DNA of 5,438 nucleotides. Origin: Belnapia sp. Its GTDB lineage: Bacteria > Pseudomonadota > Alphaproteobacteria > Acetobacterales > Acetobacteraceae. Of this stretch, positions 3,843 to 5,438 are shown in pieces. The position numbers and the translations under genes are program-made. The stretch is from NCBI GenBank assembly GCA_028291445.1, contig JAQGIA010000238.1:1-5438 (forward strand), written 5' to 3'. Position 1 is the first letter of the stretch, and every line of letters starts with the position of its first letter. Under the pieces are notes generated by a model, which did not search any database, was not told where the DNA came from, and saw only the letters and a list, made by a program, of their open reading frames with translations.

Positions 3843-5438
3843 ATGCCACCGGCACAGGCCGGCCGAACCCGTCCGCGCCGTGCCCCCCCGCTCGCCGCCG
3901 CCGCCCGGCCAGCCCCCGCATCCCCCCCCAGCCGATCCCGTGCGGTGCGCCGCGGCGGCTGGCGCTGGCTGCGCTGGCCGTTGCTGCTCGGCATCTGGGG
4001 CGGCGTCGGCCTCGCCGTGTTGCTGCTGGTCTTCGCCTGGGACCTGCCCCGCCCGGATGGCCTGCCCGCCGCCACCCGCCGCCCCAGCGTCACCCTGCTC
4101 GCCGCCGATGGCGCAATGCTGGCGACCCAAGGCGACCTCTACGGCGAGAGCGTCCGCCTGCGCGACCTGCCCGCCCATCTGCCCGCCGCGCTGATGGCGG
4201 TGGAGGACCGCCGCTTTCGCAGCCATTTCGGCCTGGACCCCTGGGGCCTGGCCCGCGCCGCCCTGGCCAATTGGCGGGCCGGCGAGGTGGTGCAGGGCGG
4301 CTCCACCCTGACCCAGCAACTGGCGAAGAACCTGTTCCTGACCCCGGAGCGGAACTTCCGCCGCAAGGTGCAGGAGGCCCTCCTGGCGCTTTGGCTGGAA
4401 CGCCGTTTCAGCAAGGACCAACTGCTCGAGATCTATCTGAACCGGGTCTATCTCGGCGCCGGCGCCTATGGCGTCGATGCCGCCGCCCGGCTGTTCTTCG
4501 GCATTCCGGCGCGCCGCCTGGCGCTGTGGCAATCGGCGCTGCTGGCCGGGCTGCCCAAGGCGCCGTCCCGGCTCAACCCGCGCGCCGCGCCGGATCTCGC
4601 CGTCTCCCGCGCGGCGGAGGTGCTGGAGGATATGGTCGAGACCGGCGCCATCACCACCGCGCAGCGCGACGCCGAGCTGTCCCGCATGAGGCTGCCGCCG
4701 CCCGGCACCCGCCAGGCCGGCTGGTTCGCCGATTGGACGCTGGAGGATCTGGCCGAGAGCTTCCCCGGCAATGCCGACCTCACCCTCCGCGCCACGCTCG
4801 ACACCAAGCTGCAGGCCGTGGTCGAGGCCCGGCTGGAGGCGCTGCTCGCCGGATCCGGGGCCCGTGCCGGCGTCTCCCAGGGTGCCGTGCTGGTCATGGA
4901 TGCGGCAAGCGGGGCGATCCGCGCCATGGCCGGCGGCCGGGACTATCGCGCCAGCCAATTCAACCGCGCCACCAGCGCCCGCCGCCAGCCCGGCTCGGTC
5001 TTCAAGCCGATCTACTTCCTCGCCGCGCTGGAACATGGGGTCGGCCCCGAGGATTTGGTCGCCGATACCCCGCTCAATCTCGGCGGCTGGTCCCCCGGCA
5101 ACGGCGCCTGGCGGCCGCGCGGCGAGATCACCCTGGAGGAGGCGCTGGCCAATTCGGTGAATACCGCCAGCGTCCGGGTCTTCTACCGCGCCGGCGGGCC
5201 GCGTGCCGCGATGGAGATGGCCGCCCGGCTCGGCATCGAAGGGCGCTTCCCGAACGATGCCTCGCTGGCGCTGGGTACCGGGGAAGTGACGCTGCTCGAC
5301 CTCGCCGGCGCCTATGCCGCCATCGCCAATGGCGGGCTGCGCGTCACGCCGCATGGCATCGCCAGCGCGATGGCCGGCGGCCGCGCCGCGCCGCTGCCGC
5401 GCACCCCGCCCCGCCGGGTGATCGCCGCCGAACATGCC
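3843..5438 (+). CDS. Class A penicillin-binding protein, PBP1A type (3' end outside window)
   Basis: The first 532 codons of a bifunctional peptidoglycan synthase, running off the window. A Pro/Ala/Arg-rich cytoplasmic tail (1-44) is followed by one membrane anchor (about 45-66). The glycosyltransferase family 51 domain follows, with catalytic Glu121 in 'VEDRRFRSHFG', 'GGSTLTQQLAKNLF' (152-165) and Glu196 in 'EIYLNRVYLGAGAYG'. It polymerises lipid II in the periplasm. The penicillin-binding transpeptidase domain begins near residue 315. Nucleophile Ser385 and Lys388 are in 'PGSVFKPI', and Ser438-x-Asn440 in 'ANSVNTAS'. The KTG motif lies past the edge, as does the stop. 'GGRDYRASQFNRAT' and 'RRQPGS' favour PBP1A over PbpC. 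ATG 3843 fits the promoter exactly. GTG 3945 is an alternative that removes the Pro-rich tail; neither has a Shine-Dalgarno site. Two poly-C runs (3883-3889 and 3922-3929) lie in the tail-coding part. Confidence 0.93.
   Translation, partial: MPPAQAGRTRPRRAPPLAAAARPAPASPPSRSRAVRRGGWRWLRWPLLLGIWGGVGLAVLLLVFAWDLPRPDGLPAATRRPSVTLLAADGAMLATQGDLYGESVRLRDLPAHLPAALMAVEDRRFRSHFGLDPWGLARAALANWRAGEVVQGGSTLTQQLAKNLFLTPERNFRRKVQEALLALWLERRFSKDQLLEIYLNRVYLGAGAYGVDAAARLFFGIPARRLALWQSALLAGLPKAPSRLNPRAAPDLAVSRAAEVLEDMVETGAITTAQRDAELSRMRLPPPGTRQAGWFADWTLEDLAESFPGNADLTLRATLDTKLQAVVEARLEALLAGSGARAGVSQGAVLVMDAASGAIRAMAGGRDYRASQFNRATSARRQPGSVFKPIYFLAALEHGVGPEDLVADTPLNLGGWSPGNGAWRPRGEITLEEALANSVNTASVRVFYRAGGPRAAMEMAARLGIEGRFPNDASLALGTGEVTLLDLAGAYAAIANGGLRVTPHGIASAMAGGRAAPLPRTPPRRVIAAEHA

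Noticed and set aside
3825..5435. 536-codon open frame on the minus strand at the right end
   Set aside because: It is the antisense shadow of the penicillin-binding protein gene. The + strand frame carries all expected glycosyltransferase motifs and the SxxK and SxN motifs.

Overview
This is a high-GC chromosomal window. The alphaproteobacterial-type tRNA-Phe, the arrangement of a probable RNase E/G tail followed by yacG and tRNA-Phe, and the codon bias suggest an alphaproteobacterium, probably Rhodospirillales/Acetobacteraceae-like. That taxonomic guess is inference. Almost everything is on the + strand.

Layout. (1) 2-148: last 48 codons of a protein that is probably ribonuclease E/G. It overlaps by 8 nt with yacG (141-341), a four-cysteine zinc protein. 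(2) 415-490: complete tRNA-Phe(GAA) with encoded CCA. (3) 491-973: about 480 bases with no intact gene of normal size. This stretch holds a decayed minus-strand remnant of a response-regulator receiver domain (about 590-824), similar to those at the end of hybrid histidine kinases. It also holds a 12-codon upstream ORF (939-977) whose stop overlaps the next start. (4) 974-2752: a 592-residue SLC13/DASS-type anion permease with two RCK_C (TrkA_C) domains between its two membrane halves. (5) 2851-3519: a 222-residue protein with the Cys-His-Asp signature and spacing of the YopT/AvrPphB (peptidase C58) cysteine proteases. It lies in a markedly lower-GC patch and looks horizontally acquired. (6) 3520-3842: a relatively AT-rich intergenic region ending in a good sigma-70-like promoter. 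(7) 3843 to the window end: the first 532 codons of a class A (PBP1A-type) penicillin-binding protein, with the full transglycosylase domain and part of the transpeptidase domain. The promoter places the transcription start on the A of its ATG, so the mRNA may be leaderless.

How the parts relate. rng-like/yacG/tRNA-Phe is a housekeeping block, while the permease and the penicillin-binding protein are separate envelope functions. The C58 protease has no visible secretion apparatus, chaperone or immunity partner here. With the kinase fossil, it marks the space between tRNA-Phe and the penicillin-binding protein gene as a zone of gene gain and loss. The protease, which has almost no N-terminal prodomain, is the most unusual element.
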